64,000 bases of DNA. Origin: a bacterium (lineage in GTDB: Bacteria > Vulcanimicrobiota > Xenobia > Xenobiales > JADMJV01). The DNA is taken from contig JADMJV010000096.1 in NCBI GenBank assembly GCA_018780265.1, forward strand, positions 39,154 through 103,153, written 5' to 3'. Positions 61,554 to 64,000 of this stretch are shown here, one piece after another. Position 1 is the first letter of the stretch; every line of letters begins with the position of its first letter. The notes below the pieces were generated by a model that made no database searches, had not been told where the DNA came from, and saw only the letters and a program-made list of their open reading frames with translations. A program made the position numbers and the translations under genes.

Positions 61554-62604
61554 CTGGCTGGCCGCGCTGACGCTGGCGCTGGCCTGTTGCCTCCCGGTGA
61601 GTCCTGAGGGGCCTCGTTTCTACTTGCGCAATCGCGAAGTCAGCGGACGGGTCGTGGGCAGTGATATTTTTCTGGCTCGCGACCAACTGGAGCGACTGCT
61701 TTCGGCTGATGAATTGGGGCGCATTCGCTGGAATGCTGGCGGCGAGCCGGAGATCGACGGGCAGTTGGCTCCGCCCGGGCCCGGTCTCTCCCTCAGTTGG
61801 TTAGCCACCCAGTTGGGCTTCGTGCGCCGCCAGGGCGAAGGTACCGTGGACTGGGTCAAACTGCCCGCCGCTGCGGCCAGCGCCATGGCTGAGGTCAGCG
61901 ACGAAAGCTGGAAGCGCCGACCCGAGTTCCGGGAAGCGGGTCGTCGACTGGATCAGGTTTTGCAGGAAATTCCCCGCACCGACCGAGTCGCCTTGCAGGC
62001 TCGCGTGGATCGCATCGGCCAGCAGGTGGTCAAAGCCAGTCCCCTGCGCGGAATGAAATGGACCTTTGTGGTGGTCACGATGCCCAGCCCCAATGCGGCC
62101 TGCACCGGAGAGGGTCACGTTTTTGTGACCGACAGCCTGCTCGACATGGGAATCACCGATGATGAACTGGCCGGGGTACTGGGCCACGAGGTGGCCCATG
62201 GAGTCCGTCGCCACGTGTTTCGTCGCAGCGACCTGCTACGCGACATTATGCTACTGCTGCGCGACTATGAAAAATTGCAAGCACGCATCGACAAAGGCGA
62301 AAACACTCTCACTCTGCGCGAACAGGTGGACCGCTACAGCCGTCAGCGCGATCAGTTGCAGTACAAGTTTGACCACGAACGCTTCTACTCTCACGTGGAC
62401 GAGGAGGAAGCCGATGTCTTAGGCCTTCGCTATGCGGTCACGGCTGGCTTCTCCGCCGACGGACTGGGAGAGTGTCTGGGGCGGCTGGAAAAATTGCGCA
62501 TCAGCCAGTTTGGAACCGCGGTTCTCAAAGACGACATGTCACACCCACCTACGGCCCGGCGCCTGGAGATCTTACAGCGCGCTCGTCAAAACGCGGGATT
62601 CTGA
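61540..62604 (+). CDS. M48-family metalloprotease, lipoprotein
   Basis: 354 residues. A signal peptide ends with a lipobox-like LALACC (residues 11-16), so it is probably lipid-anchored. The catalytic site is HEVAHG (residues about 216-221), and the third zinc ligand is Glu in DEEEADVLGLRYAVTAGF. Residues 35-90 look like a copper-amine-oxidase-N-type domain (RVVGSDIFLARDQLERLL). It is probably a periplasmic quality-control protease of the HtpX/BepA kind. It overlaps the preceding gene by 14 nt and converges on the next. Confidence 0.88.
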   Translation: MKKLSWLAALTLALACCLPVSPEGPRFYLRNREVSGRVVGSDIFLARDQLERLLSADELGRIRWNAGGEPEIDGQLAPPGPGLSLSWLATQLGFVRRQGEGTVDWVKLPAAAASAMAEVSDESWKRRPEFREAGRRLDQVLQEIPRTDRVALQARVDRIGQQVVKASPLRGMKWTFVVVTMPSPNAACTGEGHVFVTDSLLDMGITDDELAGVLGHEVAHGVRRHVFRRSDLLRDIMLLLRDYEKLQARIDKGENTLTLREQVDRYSRQRDQLQYKFDHERFYSHVDEEEADVLGLRYAVTAGFSADGLGECLGRLEKLRISQFGTAVLKDDMSHPPTARRLEILQRARQNAGF

Positions 62605-63717
62605 CAGTCCCTCCAGCAGCCGCTCCAACTCAGAATCACACACATAGTGCTGAAGGCAGATTCTTACAATCAACTGGTCGTTCCAGCTATACACCGGCAC
62701 TTCCAGGCGATGCTTCTCAAAAAGACGTCGGTGCAACTGCCCCGGGTCCTGGGGAAAGGGCCAATGGAAAGCGCGCATCTTCAAAGGGCGGCTCCAGGGC
62801 AGCGGGACAGCGCCCATTTGAGCCAGGCTCTCACTGATCTGCTCCAGGCGTCGGCAACAATGAGACTCAATCAGTTTTTCATGATAGCGTCTTTGATAAT
62901 CAACCCCGGCCGGACCGGCCAAAAAAGCGCTGGGATCGCGGGTAGCCTGCAATTGAACCCAGGCCACCCAGGCTGGCTCGGCGATGGGATGGACCGGGTC
63001 CACTCCCCAGGACACCACCAGAGGACGGATGAGACTCTGGCACCGGGGGGACACCCAAAGCACGGCCGATCCTTTGGGAGCCCACAGCCACTTGTGCAAA
63101 TTGCCCATGTAAAAGTCCACGCCCAGCGACTCCAGGTGCAGGGGAATGTGGCCCGGCGCATGGGCCCCATCGATCACCGACCAGATGCCTCGACTACGAG
63201 CCCAGGCCCCAACCTGTTGAACCGGAAAGAGTTGAGCCGTGGCGCTGGTGATGTGACTCATCACCACGACGCGGGTGTTGGCGGTAGCCGCGGCCTGCAG
63301 GCAGGCCAGGGCGTCCGCGCCCAGCGGAATGGTGGCGCTGACCACACGAAATCCGCGCTCTTTGGCCAGCACATTCCAACAGCGAAAAACTGCCCCGTAT
63401 TCATGATCATTCAGGAGTACTTCATCCCCCGGGCCCAACACCAGCGAATGGGCCACCCAGTTCATGGCCGTGGTGGTATTGACCACAAAAGCGGTATTGT
63501 CGACTTCTGCCCCCAGATAGTGGCAAACTTGTTGGCGCGCCTGACGGAGGTGCTCTTCCTGCCGGCGCACATGAAACTCCACCGGGCGCGTCTCCATTTG
63601 GCGCTGCCATTGCCACTGCTGGCGCAAGACCGGCAGCGGAGTGGCCCCGTACGAGCCGTGATTGAGGTGGCCCAGACTCCGATCCAGCAAGAAATGCTGG
63701 CGGTGGCGAGCCTTCAA
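62572..63717 (-). CDS. class-V aminotransferase-fold enzyme (IPN-epimerase-like)
   Basis: 381 residues of the PLP-dependent class-V family, closest in pattern to isopenicillin-N epimerase-like proteins. It opens with HLNHGSYGATPLPV, and has AFVVNTTTAMNWV, LLNDHEYGAVFRCW, IDGAHAPGHIPLHL (PLP-binding Asp/His) and the Schiff-base Lys in FYMGNLHKWLWAPKG. Members include epimerases, desulfurases and lyases, so the reaction is not certain. It overlaps the M48 gene convergently by 33 nt and the upstream small gene by 4 nt. Confidence 0.88.
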   Translation of the reverse strand: MKARHRQHFLLDRSLGHLNHGSYGATPLPVLRQQWQWQRQMETRPVEFHVRRQEEHLRQARQQVCHYLGAEVDNTAFVVNTTTAMNWVAHSLVLGPGDEVLLNDHEYGAVFRCWNVLAKERGFRVVSATIPLGADALACLQAAATANTRVVVMSHITSATAQLFPVQQVGAWARSRGIWSVIDGAHAPGHIPLHLESLGVDFYMGNLHKWLWAPKGSAVLWVSPRCQSLIRPLVVSWGVDPVHPIAEPAWVAWVQLQATRDPSAFLAGPAGVDYQRRYHEKLIESHCCRRLEQISESLAQMGAVPLPWSRPLKMRAFHWPFPQDPGQLHRRLFEKHRLEVPVYSWNDQLIVRICLQHYVCDSELERLLEGLSESRVLTSAL

Positions 63718-63995
63718 AACAATTTGGCGAAGCGCTGCACCCAGTGCTGAGTTTTGGCCAGACCCTGGGGATCCTGGCCGCGCACGGCCTGATAGCAGAG
63801 CACCCCGATGCGATAAGCTTCCTTGACCAGAGTGGACTGAGCGTGAATGGGCTGCAGACGACGCAAGATTCTTTCCAAAAGAGGCAGCAAGTGGGGGTCA
63901 ACAGCCCCTCCCGCCTGGGCGCATTTGGCCAAAGTTTGATATACGGCCTTAAGGTCCACCATGATGGCCTGACGAAACTCGGCGTTACTGTTCAA
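63714..63995 (-). CDS. small helical hypothetical protein, start uncertain
   Basis: 93 residues, all-helical by appearance (LKAVYQTLAKCAQAGG, LLPLLERILRRLQPIHAQ). It starts at TTG only five bases from the window edge, so it may be partial. ATG at 63962 is an internal alternative. Its stop overlaps the start of the aminotransferase-fold gene (ATGA), implying coupled translation. Not recognised. Confidence 0.55.
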   Translation of the reverse strand: MNSNAEFRQAIMVDLKAVYQTLAKCAQAGGAVDPHLLPLLERILRRLQPIHAQSTLVKEAYRIGVLCYQAVRGQDPQGLAKTQHWVQRFAKLF

Positions 63996-64000
63996 TACTT

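Overview
The window is bacterial, GC-rich by eye, and consists mostly of an information-processing core followed by about 30 kb of accessory and metabolic genes. RpoC is one undivided chain without the large cyanobacterial insertion, and the ribosomal gene order is otherwise the cyanobacteria-like rplN..secY-adk-map-infA-rpmJ-rpsM-rpsK-rpsD-rpoA-rplQ. S12 carries an internal insertion, and several r-protein genes are missing from their usual places. I take it to be an uncultured or little-studied phylum, perhaps near Armatimonadota/Eremiobacterota. That placement is a guess.

Layout. 1-7.4 kb: rpoB (5' end cut off) and rpoC, closed by a strong terminator. 7.5-9.9 kb: an MscS-type channel and a convergent phosphofructokinase. 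9.97-15.0 kb: a near-consensus promoter, then rpsL-rpsG-fusA-tuf-rpsJ and a terminator. 15.0-18.2 kb: an accessory island that splits the S10 operon: a LanC-like remnant, a serine beta-lactamase-like hydrolase, a histidine-kinase remnant, a clostripain-like protease and a glycine-zipper protein. 18.3-33.0 kb: a second near-consensus promoter and the S10/spc/alpha genes from rplC to rplQ, without rplX, rpsN and rpmD. 33.0-38.8 kb: a fused EcfA1-EcfA2 ATPase lacking its EcfT partner, small unknown genes and about 1 kb of apparently degenerate DNA. 38.86-39.22 kb: two tRNA-like units in which the 3' half precedes the 5' half, followed by a terminator-like hairpin. 39.3-46.9 kb: a NUDT9-like ADP-ribose hydrolase, a NodU-type carbamoyltransferase with a coupled glycosyltransferase, a thermolysin-like metalloprotease and unknowns. 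46.9-51.2 kb: carA-carB. 51.2-64 kb: Uma2 nuclease-like protein, pseudopilin-like protein, a giant polytopic membrane protein, a Cys-rich exported peptide, a TPR protein, a JmjC-like protein, arginine decarboxylase, an M48 protease, a class-V aminotransferase-fold enzyme and a small unknown.

How the genes work together. The first half makes the ribosome, RNA polymerase, Sec channel and N-terminal processing machinery, in two transcription units driven by similar sigma70-type promoters. Dense stop/start overlaps (rplD-rplW, rplP-rpmC-rpsQ, rplO-secY, adk-map) imply translational coupling. In the second half, carAB makes the carbamoyl phosphate that a NodU-type enzyme would consume.

The most unusual object is the pair of permuted tRNA-like units at 38.86-39.17 kb. 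In each, the acceptor 3' strand is followed after 5-6 nt by its perfectly complementary 5' strand, and the outer flanks also pair. Read in normal order the pieces do not make good tRNAs. The claim rests on hand folding only.
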